DNA from: Marivirga tractuosa DSM 4126
GTDB lineage: Bacteria > Bacteroidota > Bacteroidia > Cytophagales > Cyclobacteriaceae
Reading direction: 5' to 3'
Length of the DNA stretch: 64,000 bases
NCBI RefSeq assembly: GCF_000183425.1
Contig: NC_014759.1
Coordinates: forward strand, 1,922,001-1,986,000
Position numbers and translations under genes: made by a program. Positions 42,634 to 52,492 of this stretch are shown here, one piece after another. Position 1 is the first letter of the stretch; each line of letters opens with the position of its first letter. The notes below the pieces were generated by a model. It worked only from the letters and a program-made list of their open reading frames with translations, was not told where the DNA came from and did not search any database.

Positions 42634-43899
42634 TCAAACCACCAAATCCAATAAATACTGTTTGTCATTCAAGTAATCTCCATAGAAACCTAGTTGCTTC
42701 ATATTTTCCAACAACTGCGAGAAGTCAGCAGAGTTTTTTAATTCTATCCCAACCACTGCTGAACCCGTTTCCCTTGAATTCTTTTTAGTGTATTCAAAAT
42801 GGCTAATGTCATCATCGGGACCTAAAACCTCCACTACGAACTGCTTTAAAGCCCCAGCTCTTTGTGGGAATTTCACCACAAAATAGTGCTTCAATCCTTT
42901 ATAGAGCAATGCCCTTTCTTTAATTTCTTCAGTTCTGGTGATGTCATTATTACTTCCGCTCAGCACGCAAACCACATTTTTGCCTTTGATCTCTTCTGCA
43001 TATTGTTCTAATGCAGCAATGGATAATGCCCCGGCTGGTTCGGCTACTATGGCATCCTTATTATATAATTGCAAAATCACTTCGCAGACTTTGCCTTCCT
43101 CCACGGTGATGACTTCCGTTAAATTTTGCCTGCAGATTTCGAAATTCAAATCTCCCACTTTTTTTACGGCTGCTCCATCCACAAATTTCTCAATTTGATT
43201 CAAAGCAGTATTCACTCCTTTTTGAATGGAAGTTTTCATGGCAGGTGCACCTGCTGGTTCTACCCCAATGATTTTGGTTTTAGGTGAAAGTGCCTTAAAA
43301 ACACTACTTACCCCAGCCGACAAACCTCCACCACCCACTGGCAAAAAGAGATAATCAATAGGATTTTCGGCTTGTTGCAAGATTTCCAATCCGACCGTTC
43401 CCTGTCCTTCGATCACTTTAGGGTCATCAAAAGGGTGAATGAAAACAGCTCCGGATTTTTCCTGATATTCCTGTGCAGCATGAAAAGCATCATCAAAGGT
43501 ATCGCCCACCAACTCTATCTCCACGAAATCCTCTCCAAACATTTCAACTTGAGCAATTTTCTGTTTTGGAGTTGGGGCGGGCATGAAAATCCTGCCTTTC
43601 ACTTCCAATTTTTTACACGAAAAAGCCACTCCTTGTGCATGGTTACCAGCACTGGCGCAGACAATTCCTTTATCTAATTCTTCACGGCTGAGACTACTGA
43701 TTTTATTGTACGAACCTCTAATTTTGTAAGAACGCACGGGTTGCAAATCCTCTCGTTTAAATTGAATATTAGCACCAAACTCTTTCGATAAACCTAAATT
43801 CGGTGTCAAAGGGGTTTGAAGTGCCACACCTTTTAGTTTCTGCGCGGCACTTTGTATGGCTTCTATTTTTGGGTAGTATGCTTTTAATGTATTTGGCAT
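42634..43899 (-). CDS. ilvA: threonine ammonia-lyase (threonine dehydratase)
   Basis: 421 aa. PLP-dependent conversion of threonine to 2-oxobutyrate, the entry step to isoleucine. PLP lysine Lys59 in RSYKIRGSYN; glycine loop VGGGGLSAG; C-terminal ACT-like regulatory region of about 90 residues ending in QYLLDLVV, which would allow feedback by isoleucine. Shorter than the two-ACT E. coli enzyme, as is normal for the single-ACT form. It follows ilvC on the same strand but is separated by 515 bases full of repeats, so it may have its own promoter. Confidence 0.95.
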   Translation of the reverse strand: MPNTLKAYYPKIEAIQSAAQKLKGVALQTPLTPNLGLSKEFGANIQFKREDLQPVRSYKIRGSYNKISSLSREELDKGIVCASAGNHAQGVAFSCKKLEVKGRIFMPAPTPKQKIAQVEMFGEDFVEIELVGDTFDDAFHAAQEYQEKSGAVFIHPFDDPKVIEGQGTVGLEILQQAENPIDYLFLPVGGGGLSAGVSSVFKALSPKTKIIGVEPAGAPAMKTSIQKGVNTALNQIEKFVDGAAVKKVGDLNFEICRQNLTEVITVEEGKVCEVILQLYNKDAIVAEPAGALSIAALEQYAEEIKGKNVVCVLSGSNNDITRTEEIKERALLYKGLKHYFVVKFPQRAGALKQFVVEVLGPDDDISHFEYTKKNSRETGSAVVGIELKNSADFSQLLENMKQLGFYGDYLNDKQYLLDLVV

Positions 43900-44088
43900 T
43901 TCTTAAATTCTTAATTGAGAAACATGCTTAGTTTAACTCATTAGATTAAATGATATAATTCCCTCTAGCCGAAATTATATAAAGAATAACAGGTGCATCT
44001 TATATCTAGCTATTGACACCTTTAATGATCTTCCTTTTCTTTTGTCTTGAAGCAATCCGCCAGATGATCATAGCCATACAACCACCCC

Positions 44089-44320
44089 GTCCGCTAGCTA
44101 GCGGACACCCCTCCTTTTTTAAGGAGGGGAGCTGCAGTCTGCTAAAAGCAAATTTTGTACTTCTAATTAATATCTTGAATTCATTTTCTAGTTTAAAATT
44201 TTACAGTTAATTCTTAAGCACTAAGTAAAATTAAGCACAATCCACTTCTCCCCTGTTTTAGGGGAGATGTCCGTAGGACAGAGGGGTCTTTCCCCTGTAT
44301 TAGGGGAGCTAGCTAGCGGA
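44089..44320. repeat. composite hairpin repeats between ilvC and ilvA
   Basis: Within a 515-base gene-free stretch: GTCCGCTAGCTAGCGGAC, 18-base palindrome (44089-44106); CCCCTCCTT/AAGGAGGGG hairpin (44108-44129); CTCCCCT/AGGGGAG (44248-44266); TGTCC-GTA-GGACA (44268-44280), close to the element at 14610; TCCCCT/AGGGGA (44291-44307); and a second GCTAGCTAGCGGA copy (44308-44320). Arms of the units repeat each other in both orientations. No coding capacity is seen. Confidence 0.75.
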
Positions 44321-44414
44321 TCAAACAGTTTTTGCTTCTTATCCAACTTACTAAATAATGCCCTTCCTGATAGCTAATGACTTAGCAGAAAAAAAACATC
44401 AATTATTAAATATT

Positions 44415-45461
44415 TTATGCATTTTCCGGTCTTAACTTTCTGACTGCTGCACCCGCTTGCCACATTTCAGAATTTTTCAACTCATCCAATTCTTTTTCTA
44501 ATTCTACTCTGTAATCGGCTTTTTCATTGGCGGTGATGGTCAGTTTTGCTTCATTCCCTGTCTCAACCGAATCGTATAATTCTTCAAAAACCGGTTTTAC
44601 AGCATCTCTGAATTTTTTCCACCAATCTAATGCGCCACGTTGGGCCGTGGTAGAGCAATTAGCATACATCCAGTCCATTCCGTTTTCAGCAACCAATGGA
44701 TATAGAGATTGTGTAGCTTCTTCTACTGTTTCATTGAAAGCTTCTGACGGTGAATGTCCTTTTTTGCGCAATAAATCGTATTGAGCTGCAAATAAGCCTT
44801 GGATTGCACCCATCAAACTGCCACGCTCTCCGGTTAAATCGCTATAAACTTCTTTCTGAAAATTGGTTTGAAATAAATAGCCAGAGCCAACTCCAATTCC
44901 CAAAGCCACGCATCTTTCCCAGGCTTTTCCTGTAGCATCCTGATGGATGGCAAAGCTGGAATTCAAGCCTCTGCCCTCTACAAATAGTCTTCTTAGGCTG
45001 GTACCTGATCCTTTTGGAGCTACAAGGATTACATCCACATCCTTTGGTGGAACTATACCTGTTTGATCTTTATAAGTCACACCAAAACCATGTGAAAAAT
45101 ACAAAGCTTTGCCAGGGGTAAGATGTTTTTTCACCATCTCCCATTGTGCAATTTGGCCTGCATCAGATAATAAATATTGTATAATTGTGCCTTTTTCAGC
45201 CGCTTCTTCCAGTTCGAAAAGCGTTTTTCCGGGCTCCCAGCCATCAGAGACAGCTTTATCCCAGCTTTTAGAACCTTTCCTTTGTCCAACAATCACATTA
45301 AAGCCATTGTCTTTCAGATTCAGTGCCTGACCAGGCCCTTGCACACCATAGCCCAGAACCGCTATAGTTTCATCTTTTAATATTTCCTGTGCTTTCGCCA
45401 AAGGAAATTCTTGTCGTGTTACGACCTCTTCTTCTACTGTTCCAAATTTTAGTTTTGCCAT
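44415..45461 (-). CDS. ilvC: ketol-acid reductoisomerase
   Basis: 348 aa. Isomerises and reduces acetolactate or acetohydroxybutyrate with NAD(P)H in valine and isoleucine synthesis. Rossmann motif GYGVQGPGQALNLKDNG, cofactor loop GQRKGSKSW, then SHGFGV and VAPKGSGTSLRRLF; acidic metal ligands follow in DLTGERGSLMG. Length and layout are those of the class I enzyme. Last gene of the ilvE-D-B-N-C run; 207 bases with two hairpins separate it from ilvN. Confidence 0.96.
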   Translation of the reverse strand: MAKLKFGTVEEEVVTRQEFPLAKAQEILKDETIAVLGYGVQGPGQALNLKDNGFNVIVGQRKGSKSWDKAVSDGWEPGKTLFELEEAAEKGTIIQYLLSDAGQIAQWEMVKKHLTPGKALYFSHGFGVTYKDQTGIVPPKDVDVILVAPKGSGTSLRRLFVEGRGLNSSFAIHQDATGKAWERCVALGIGVGSGYLFQTNFQKEVYSDLTGERGSLMGAIQGLFAAQYDLLRKKGHSPSEAFNETVEEATQSLYPLVAENGMDWMYANCSTTAQRGALDWWKKFRDAVKPVFEELYDSVETGNEAKLTITANEKADYRVELEKELDELKNSEMWQAGAAVRKLRPENA

Positions 45462-45560
45462 TGTTTTAGATTTTAGAGTCTAGATATTAGAATCTAGACG
45501 GGTTATTCAATTCTTATTTTTATACATCTTCTACTGTTCTATTTTTTAGATCACCTGTCA

Positions 45561-45609
45561 GACGCTTTATGCGTCAGACCGAGATTCTTACCCATTCCCC
45601 CTTTGGGGG
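45561..45609. repeat. two hairpins between ilvN and ilvC
   Basis: GACGC/GCGTC (45561-45575) and CCCCC-TTT-GGGGG (45597-45609), followed by tandem TAATTCG copies near 45652. They might tune ilvC expression relative to ilvBN or simply be interspersed repeats. Confidence 0.55.
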
Positions 45610-45668
45610 TTAGGGGGCTTACAGTTCGACCTTTGGTGCCGTCCCCATTATTAATTCGTAATTCGTAA

Positions 45669-46202
45669 TTAAAGCCTAGAAGCTTCCTCTACTTCCGTGA
45701 AATACTCCTGAAATTCTTTCATTGGTTTAGAAATTGAAATCCTTCCAGAGCGTACAAACTCCAGAATCCCATGAGGCTTTAGTTGCTCAAAAAGCTCCTG
45801 CGTTTCTTCTTTGAAGCCCGTCTTTTCAATGATGGTAAAATCAGGCTCTACTGCTAGCAAGCGAGCATGATGCTTTCGTACTATGTATTCTACCTCTTTT
45901 GTTTGGGATAGTAATTTGGTAGGCATTTTATATAAAGCCATTTCCTGATAGACTATCCCATCATTTTTATGATAGAAAGCTTTAAATACATCCACTTGTT
46001 TTTCAATCTGCTTCACAATTTTTTTGATTTTATCCTCTTCAGAACTTACCACAATCGTATAGCGATGAATATCTTTCACCTCGCTTTCAGAAGCGGTTAT
46101 ACTCTCAATATTGATATGCCTACGAGTGAAAATGGTAGTCAATCGGTGCAGAATTCCTATAAGGTTTTCTGTATAGATTGATATGGTGAATTGTTCTTTC
46201 AT
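45669..46202 (-). CDS. ilvN: acetolactate synthase regulatory (small) subunit
   Basis: 177 aa. N-terminal ACT domain starts TISIYTENLIGILHRLTTIF, with the following INIESITASES; a second domain fills the C-terminal half. It binds valine and controls the catalytic subunit. Lies 63 bases after ilvB in the same direction. Confidence 0.94.
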   Translation of the reverse strand: MKEQFTISIYTENLIGILHRLTTIFTRRHINIESITASESEVKDIHRYTIVVSSEEDKIKKIVKQIEKQVDVFKAFYHKNDGIVYQEMALYKMPTKLLSQTKEVEYIVRKHHARLLAVEPDFTIIEKTGFKEETQELFEQLKPHGILEFVRSGRISISKPMKEFQEYFTEVEEASRL

Positions 46203-46265
46203 ATTTTAGAATTTTAGATACTAGATTCTAGAACCTAGACTTAATGGTCTTGATTGTTGATGCTT

Positions 46266-47999
46266 TCATTCAAGTCTGATTTCGGACACGGACGCTCCTG
46301 TAGGAATCATAGGGAAAATATTATTCTCTTTTCCGACCATTACTTCTAATAGATAGCTTCCTTCATGAGATAAAAACCTATGAATGCTATCTTCCAACTT
46401 CTCTCTTTTTGTTACTTTTTCTGATTCGATTCCGTAGCCTTTCGCTATCATTTGAAAATCAGGATTGACCATGTCCACAGAAGAGTAGCGCTTTTCAAAA
46501 AACATATCTTGCCATTGCCTTACCATTCCCAGATATTCATTATTCAATAATAGAATTTTAACATCCACTTTGGTTTCGAAAATCACTCCCAGTTCCTGTA
46601 TGGTCATTTGAAATCCCCCATCTCCAATCACGGCAATTACTTGTCGATGAGGAGCTGCAAATTTTGCCCCTATGGCGGATGGAAGCGCAAAACCCATAGT
46701 ACCCAAACCACCAGAGGTCACGTTACTTTTCCAATTGGCATATTGATAATAGCGCTGCGCCACCATCTGATGCTGTCCCACATCCGTTACAATGATGGCA
46801 TTTCCTCTAGAAATATTCGAAATATGCTTAATCACCTCTCCCATGCTCATGGGTTCATCTGCTTGAGGATTTAATTCATCTTTTATTACTTTTTCTTCCT
46901 CCTGCGCATTCAATTCTTTAAAGCGAGCCAGCCAATTCTCATGCTTATTTTCATTGACTTTATTTAATAAAACCGCAAGTGATTCTTTGCAGTTGCCTAA
47001 AACCGGCACATCTGCCGCCACGTTTTTATTAATTTCAGCCGGATCAATCTCGAAATGGATGACCTTGGCTTGCTTTGCATATCGGCTAACATCTCCTGTT
47101 ACCCTATCATCAAAGCGCATCCCTATGGCTATCAAAACATCACATTCATTAGTGAGAATATTGGGTGCATAATTTCCATGCATGCCCAGCATTCCTACAT
47201 TCAAAGGATGAGAAGTAGGCAATGCTGATAAGCCCATAATTGTCCAGGCTGCAGGAATGCCTGTTTTCTCTACAAATTCCTTAAATTCTTCTTTTGCATT
47301 GGACAATAGCACGCCATGTCCGAAAAGAATCAAAGGCTTCTTCGCTGAATTGATTAATGAGGCAGCTTGATCTAATGCTTTTTCACTTAATTTAGGATTT
47401 GGCACATAACTTCTGATTTGATCACAAGTTTGGTAATCTTCAAATTCAGCTTTTTCAAATTGTGCATCCTTTGTGATATCCACTAAAACTGGTCCCGGCT
47501 TTCCACTGCGAGCAATATAAAATGCCTTCGCTACTGCATTAGGAATATCTTTAGCTTTGGTAACTTGAATATTCCATTTTGTTACCGCCATCGAAATACT
47601 GACAATATCGGTTTCCTGAAAAGCATCCGATCCAATCATTTTGCCCGGCACTTGCCCCGTTATGCAAACCATAGGAGTTGAATCCAGCTGAGCATCTGCC
47701 AAACCAGTTATCAGATTTGTGGCTCCCGGACCAGATGTCGCCAAACAAACCCCTACTTTACCGGAAATTCTTGCATACCCTTGAGCAGCATGTGTAGCAC
47801 CTTGCTCATGTCGGGTCATGATATGCCTGATTTTCTCCTTTTGATCAAACAAAGCATCATAAACCGGCATAATGGCACCGCCAGGATAACCGAAAAGTGT
47901 TTCCACTCCTTCACGGATAAGACAATTCACCAGGGCGGCTGCACCGCTCATGCTTGTTTTCGTTTTCGTTTTCTGTGATTTGGTGGCTACTTCTTCCAT
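46266..47999 (-). CDS. ilvB: acetolactate synthase catalytic (large) subunit
   Basis: 577 aa ThDP enzyme joining pyruvate to pyruvate or 2-oxobutyrate. Catalytic Glu in RHEQGATHAAQGYAR; ThDP-binding GDGGFQMTIQEL with metal Asn in LLNNEYLGMV. The first 18 residues are a Lys/Thr-rich extension. Starts one base after the ilvD stop, so ilvD-ilvB are likely coupled. Confidence 0.96.
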   Translation of the reverse strand: MEEVATKSQKTKTKTSMSGAAALVNCLIREGVETLFGYPGGAIMPVYDALFDQKEKIRHIMTRHEQGATHAAQGYARISGKVGVCLATSGPGATNLITGLADAQLDSTPMVCITGQVPGKMIGSDAFQETDIVSISMAVTKWNIQVTKAKDIPNAVAKAFYIARSGKPGPVLVDITKDAQFEKAEFEDYQTCDQIRSYVPNPKLSEKALDQAASLINSAKKPLILFGHGVLLSNAKEEFKEFVEKTGIPAAWTIMGLSALPTSHPLNVGMLGMHGNYAPNILTNECDVLIAIGMRFDDRVTGDVSRYAKQAKVIHFEIDPAEINKNVAADVPVLGNCKESLAVLLNKVNENKHENWLARFKELNAQEEEKVIKDELNPQADEPMSMGEVIKHISNISRGNAIIVTDVGQHQMVAQRYYQYANWKSNVTSGGLGTMGFALPSAIGAKFAAPHRQVIAVIGDGGFQMTIQELGVIFETKVDVKILLLNNEYLGMVRQWQDMFFEKRYSSVDMVNPDFQMIAKGYGIESEKVTKREKLEDSIHRFLSHEGSYLLEVMVGKENNIFPMIPTGASVSEIRLE

Positions 48000-48000
48000 A

Positions 48001-49680
48001 TTATAAATCCGTTATACATCCAAAAGATGCTGATGATACCAGCTTGCTATACTTCCTTAAGCTTCCACTCACATTTCGCTCGGGCTTTATAGGAGTTTGC
48101 TCCTTTCGTTTTTCCCATTCCTCTTCCTCCATCAATACACTAATTGAATTTTCCACTGCATCTATTCTGATGCGGTCGCCATTTTCTACATAAGCTAATG
48201 CGCCATTATCAAAAGCTTCGGGTGAAATGTGTCCCACTACAAAACCGTGAGTTCCTCCTGAGAACCTTCCATCTGTAATGAGGGCTACTTTCTTTCCCAA
48301 ACCTGCTCCCATTATAGCAGCAGTTGGCTTTAACATTTCGGGCATTCCAGGACCTCCTTTTGGCCCTTCATATCGAATCACCACTACATCACCTTCTTTT
48401 ATCTCGCCTCTGGCAATACCATCATTGGCCAGAAATTCACCATCATAAACTCTAGCAGTTCCTTCGAATATCTCTCCTTCCTTTCCGGTGATTTTAGCAA
48501 CAGCTCCTCCAGGTGCTAAATTGCCTTTCAATATTCGCAAATGACCTGAGCTTTTGATTGGATTTTTCACAGAGTGAATGATGTCTTGCTTTTCGCCTAA
48601 ACCCTGAACATCTTTATAATTTTCAGCTAAAGTTTTACCTGTTATGGTCATGCAATCGCCATGAAGAAGTCCTTCCCCCAACATCATTTTCATCACTGCA
48701 GGAATCCCGCCATTTTGATGAAGATCTTCCATCAAGTATTTACCAGAAGGCTTTAAGTCGGCTAGATAAGGAGTTTCGGCACTGATTCGAGCGAAATCTT
48801 CCAATGTTAAATCGATTTCAAAAGCATTGGCAACAGCTAATAAATGTAAAACTGCATTGGTCGATCCTCCCAAAACTGTAATCAACCGTATGGCGTTTTC
48901 AAATGATTTTTTAGTGACGATATCCCGTGGCTTCAAATCATTTTCAATCAATTTTTTAATGGCTAAACCAGCCTCTGCACATTCTTTCCTTTTCTCAGCA
49001 CTTTGAGCGGGATTGGAAGCACCATAAGGCAAGCATAATCCTAAGGCTTCAATAGCGGATGCCATCGTATTGGCAGTGTACATTCCTCCACAGGCTCCAG
49101 GACCTGGGCATGCATTTGCCACTACTCCCTTAAAATCTTCTTCAGAAATAGTGTTGGCTTGCTTCTTACCTAAAGCTTCAAAAGCAGAAACCACATCTAA
49201 TTTTTCTCCATTATGGCAACCTGGAGCAATGGTTCCTCCATAAATTATGAGTGAAGGTCGATTCAATCTGCCCATAGCCAGTAAGGCGCCTGGCATATTT
49301 TTATCGCATCCCGTAATAGCAATCATGGCATCGTAAGCTTGCGCATTCACTACCGTTTCCATGGAATCGGCTATGATATCGCGGGAAGGCAATGAATAGC
49401 GCATTCCGTTGGTACCCATAGAAATACCATCGCTTACTCCAATAGTATTGAAAATCAACCCTACCCACTCATAAGATTTGATGCTTTTCTTGACCTCTAC
49501 AGCCAAATCATTCAAATGCATATTACATGGATTGCCCTCAAAACCAGTGCTTGCAATACCTATTTGTGGTTTTTCCAAATCTTCATCAGACAAACCAATG
49601 GCATGCAACATGGCTTGAGCGGCAGGTTGTGTAGGATCTTGTGTAACTGCTTTACTATATGGATTTAATTCCTTCGCCAT
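48001..49680 (-). CDS. ilvD: dihydroxy-acid dehydratase
   Basis: 559 aa iron-sulphur dehydratase converting 2,3-dihydroxy acids to 2-oxo acids for valine and isoleucine. Cluster cysteines in GCDKNMPG and [10 protein letters not shown], with a third Cys earlier in the GNPCNMH segment; C-terminal [15 protein letters not shown]. Start codon shares a base with the ilvE stop (TAATG). Confidence 0.97.
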   Translation of the reverse strand: MAKELNPYSKAVTQDPTQPAAQAMLHAIGLSDEDLEKPQIGIASTGFEGNPCNMHLNDLAVEVKKSIKSYEWVGLIFNTIGVSDGISMGTNGMRYSLPSRDIIADSMETVVNAQAYDAMIAITGCDKNMPGALLAMGRLNRPSLIIYGGTIAPGCHNGEKLDVVSAFEALGKKQANTISEEDFKGVVANACPGPGACGGMYTANTMASAIEALGLCLPYGASNPAQSAEKRKECAEAGLAIKKLIENDLKPRDIVTKKSFENAIRLITVLGGSTNAVLHLLAVANAFEIDLTLEDFARISAETPYLADLKPSGKYLMEDLHQNGGIPAVMKMMLGEGLLHGDCMTITGKTLAENYKDVQGLGEKQDIIHSVKNPIKSSGHLRILKGNLAPGGAVAKITGKEGEIFEGTARVYDGEFLANDGIARGEIKEGDVVVIRYEGPKGGPGMPEMLKPTAAIMGAGLGKKVALITDGRFSGGTHGFVVGHISPEAFDNGALAYVENGDRIRIDAVENSISVLMEEEEWEKRKEQTPIKPERNVSGSLRKYSKLVSSASFGCITDL

Positions 49681-50570
49681 TATATGATGGTTTGATTTTG
49701 TAAATCGTTGAATAATACTTTCTGTCGGTAGATGTGGTAAATGCTCTGTCCTATGGAATCTTCCCAGCTTAAAGGGAAAACAGTATCATTTACTTGCGCA
49801 ATAGGGGCGATTTCAGCAGCAGTTCCGGTAAAGAAAGCGGCATCAGCTTCCAATAATTGAGCTTTAGAAATTGGCTTCTCTGTCACCTTGATTCCGTGCT
49901 CTTTGCAGATTTCCAAAACAGTTTGACGAGTAATTCCCGGCAAAATATTACCTCTTGAAGGTGTATATAACTCCCCGTTTTTCTCAATAAAGATATTAGC
50001 ACCCGAACCCTCAGATACATGCTGTGTGTAATCCAATAAAATGGCTTCATCATAACCCAATTTCTTAGCTTCAGTGGTTGCCAAAATTGAATTGGTATAA
50101 TGCCCCACTACTTTAGCTTCCACATGTTGAGAGGCAGGATGGATACGCTGATATGATGAAATCTTAGCCTTGATAGGATCATGACCCAAATACTTTTCCC
50201 ATTTCCAAGCACAGATAAATACATTTACTTCATCAGTAGGTTGCAAAGCCATGTTAGCACCCAAATAAACCAATGGACGGATGTAAGCATCCGTCAAATT
50301 ATTTCTATCCAGCAATTCATAGCTTATGCTCACTAATTCTTCTACTGAATATGGGATTTTAATGTGCATTAAATCAGCAGATTTGTGTAAACGCTCATAA
50401 TGCTCATGGGCTTTGAAAATATTGAATCCCACATCATTTTTATAGGCACGAATCCCTTCAAATACACCATTTCCGTAATGCAATGTTTGTCCGTACAAGC
50501 TTGTTTGGGCATCTTCGGCATACTGCCAATCGCCATTAAGAAATACCAGAGTTTTGTTGTTGTAATACAT
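49680..50570 (-). CDS. ilvE: branched-chain amino acid aminotransferase
   Basis: 296 aa from the ATG at 50570 ([15 protein letters not shown]). A longer frame would need a TTG at 50600, which lies beside the terminator and is unlikely. PLP class IV transaminase for the last step to Val, Leu and Ile; [14 protein letters not shown] and [15 protein letters not shown] mark the cofactor pocket. First structural gene of the ilv operon, 28 bases after the attenuator terminator. Confidence 0.95.
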   Translation of the reverse strand: MYYNNKTLVFLNGDWQYAEDAQTSLYGQTLHYGNGVFEGIRAYKNDVGFNIFKAHEHYERLHKSADLMHIKIPYSVEELVSISYELLDRNNLTDAYIRPLVYLGANMALQPTDEVNVFICAWKWEKYLGHDPIKAKISSYQRIHPASQHVEAKVVGHYTNSILATTEAKKLGYDEAILLDYTQHVSEGSGANIFIEKNGELYTPSRGNILPGITRQTVLEICKEHGIKVTEKPISKAQLLEADAAFFTGTAAEIAPIAQVNDTVFPLSWEDSIGQSIYHIYRQKVLFNDLQNQTII

Positions 50571-50598
50571 AATCAAAAAAGTCAGTTTGAATTTGGAC

Positions 50599-50635
50599 AA
50601 AAAAAAAGCGCCACTTCTGATGAAGTGGCGCTTTT
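50599..50635 (-). terminator. attenuator terminator of the ilv operon
   Basis: Minus-strand stem AGCGCCACTTC / GAAGTGGCGCT (11 base pairs, extendable by three A-T pairs) with loop ATCA, followed by about nine T. It lies 25 bases after the leader peptide stop and before ilvE. The leader end (TGATG at 50666-50670 and GTG at 50658-50660) can pair with CATCA and CAC of the first stem arm and loop, giving a competing antiterminator. Confidence 0.9.
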
Positions 50636-50659
50636 AAAAATTTTTATATAGTTATAGCA

Positions 50660-50734
50660 CTACCACATCAGGCAAGTCATTGGAATAATGACAATAATAA
50701 TTGCTGATACTATGGTAATGCTTGTTTTGTACAT
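50660..50734 (-). CDS. ilv leader peptide (attenuator), 24 aa
   Basis: ATG at 50734, TAG at 50660-50662. The 24-residue peptide has seven Ile, two Val and one Leu; codons 12-17 read Ile-Ile-Ile-Val-Ile-Ile. It lies about 11 bases after the predicted start of transcription and directly before an intrinsic terminator and ilvE. This is the arrangement of classical ribosome-mediated attenuation: with scarce charged branched-chain tRNAs the ribosome stalls at the Ile/Val run and frees the region downstream to block the terminator. It has no other likely role. Confidence 0.88.
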   Translation of the reverse strand: MYKTSITIVSAIIIVIIPMTCLMW

Positions 50735-50750
50735 GTCTTATATTTAATTA

Positions 50751-50783
50751 CAAATATAGAATCAATCAATTGAATAAACCAAA
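50751..50783 (-). promoter_or_regulatory. promoter of the ilv operon
   Basis: On the minus strand TTTG (50783-50780), then 21 bases, then TATATTTG (50758-50751), fitting the Bacteroidota TTTG-N19to21-TAnnTTTG promoter. The predicted start is near 50746, so the leader peptide begins within the first dozen bases of the transcript. It sits right after the leuB stop. Confidence 0.75.
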
Positions 50784-50801
50784 CTATTTTATTCATTTTT
50801 T

Positions 50802-51887
50802 TCATACGGATTCTGTTTTATACTGATTTACAATACTTTGACTAATAAAGTCACCAACCTCAGAGGTGCTTTTTCCTTCATCAGGAAAAATATCTTCCGT
50901 ACCATATCCAATGTTAAGTGCAGAATTAACAGCATCTTTTATAATTTGACATTCTTCTTTTAAATCAAAAGCATATTCCAACAGCATGGCAGCTGAAAGT
51001 ATTGCACCTATTGGATTTGCAATTCCTTTGCCTGCAGCTTGAGGATAAGAACCATGAATTGGCTCAAATAAACTGCTTTTCAATCCTAATGAAGCGGAAG
51101 GCAATAAACCTAAAGAACCAGAAATCACAGAGGCTTCATCCGTGATGATGTCCCCAAACATATTTTCAGTAAGCACTACATCAAAATCTTTCGGATTCTG
51201 AATGATTTTCATGGCAGCATTGTCCACAAACATAAAATCAAGGGCTACCTCCGGATATTGGCTAGACAAGTCCTTTACAGTTTCTCTCCACAGACGTGAA
51301 GTAGCTAAAACATTCGCTTTATCCACTAAAGTCAGTTTCTTCCTTCTGTTCTCCGCAGCCTTAAATGCCAGATGAGAAATCCTTTCAATTTCAGTTTTGG
51401 AATATACACAGCTATCAAAGGCCGTGTTTCCATCCTCAGACCGACCTCTTGGCTCACCAAAATAGATGCCTCCAGTTAATTCTCTGAAAACCACAAAATC
51501 AGTTCCTTTGATGATGTGTTCCTTCAAAGGAGATATAGGCAAAAGGGCATCATAACTACTCACTGGTCTCACATTAGCAAAAAGCCCCAAATTTTTACGC
51601 ATTTTCAATAATCCCTGCTCAGGCCGCACTTTTGCATTTGGGTCATTGTCATATTTTGGGTCACCTATAGCACCAAATAAAATAGCATCTGCTGATTTGC
51701 AACTTTCTTCTGTTGCTTCTGGAAAAGGATTTCCTGTAGCATTAATTGCAGCCGCTCCAATTAGTGCATCAGTGTATTGAAATTGATGCCCGAAAGTTTC
51801 AGCTATGGCATCCAAGACTTTTACTGCCTCAGCTGTTACTTCAGGACCAATTCCGTCTCCAGCTAATATTGCGATGTTTTTGTTCAT
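50802..51887 (-). CDS. leuB: 3-isopropylmalate dehydrogenase
   Basis: 361 aa. Oxidative decarboxylation of 3-isopropylmalate with NAD+. GDGIGPEV near the N-terminus, GAIGDPKYD, metal and substrate site FRELTGGIYFGEPRG, and FEPIHGSYPQAAGKGIANP for NAD binding. Last leu gene, 11 bases after leuD, followed at once by the ilv promoter. Confidence 0.97.
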   Translation of the reverse strand: MNKNIAILAGDGIGPEVTAEAVKVLDAIAETFGHQFQYTDALIGAAAINATGNPFPEATEESCKSADAILFGAIGDPKYDNDPNAKVRPEQGLLKMRKNLGLFANVRPVSSYDALLPISPLKEHIIKGTDFVVFRELTGGIYFGEPRGRSEDGNTAFDSCVYSKTEIERISHLAFKAAENRRKKLTLVDKANVLATSRLWRETVKDLSSQYPEVALDFMFVDNAAMKIIQNPKDFDVVLTENMFGDIITDEASVISGSLGLLPSASLGLKSSLFEPIHGSYPQAAGKGIANPIGAILSAAMLLEYAFDLKEECQIIKDAVNSALNIGYGTEDIFPDEGKSTSEVGDFISQSIVNQYKTESV

Positions 51888-51898
51888 ATTTTGTTCTT

Positions 51899-52486
51899 TT
51901 AAGCTAAAGATTGCTCGTAAGCTTCAATTTCTGCTCTTTTGTTCAATAGAAAATCTATATCGTCAAAGCCATTTTGCAGGCAATATTTTTTATAAGAATT
52001 GATTTCAAAGCTTTCTGTCAATGCTGAACCCACCAAGCTGATTTCTTGCTCATTTAAATCAATTTGTAATTTGGCTTCCGGTCTATTTTTCAGAATCTGA
52101 AAAACTTGCGCCAAGAAATCATCTGTAACTTGCACAGGCAAAAGCCCATTATTCAAAGCATTATTTTTGAAGATATCGGCAAAAAAGCTAGAAACTACTG
52201 CTTTAAAGCCATAATCGACCAATGCCCAGGCAGCATGTTCTCTGCTGGATCCACAGCCAAAGTTCCTTCCTGCCACTAAAACATCTCCTTTATTACCCTC
52301 CTGATTCAATACAAATTCAGGATTGGGCGATCCATCTTCTAAATACCGCCAGTCGCGGAAGAGGTTCTCTCCGAACCCCTCCCGGCTGACGGATTTCAGG
52401 AAACGAGCGGGTATAATCTGATCGGTATCTACATCCTCGAAAGGAAGCAGTACAGCCTGACTATTTAATGTGTTAAACTTTTCCAT
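51899..52486 (-). CDS. leuD: 3-isopropylmalate dehydratase small subunit
   Basis: 195 aa aconitase-like swivelling domain. Conserved [16 protein letters not shown] and [15 protein letters not shown]. Pairs with LeuC to isomerise isopropylmalate. Six bases separate it from leuC. Confidence 0.96.
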   Translation of the reverse strand: MEKFNTLNSQAVLLPFEDVDTDQIIPARFLKSVSREGFGENLFRDWRYLEDGSPNPEFVLNQEGNKGDVLVAGRNFGCGSSREHAAWALVDYGFKAVVSSFFADIFKNNALNNGLLPVQVTDDFLAQVFQILKNRPEAKLQIDLNEQEISLVGSALTESFEINSYKKYCLQNGFDDIDFLLNKRAEIEAYEQSLA

Positions 52487-52492
52487 ACTATC

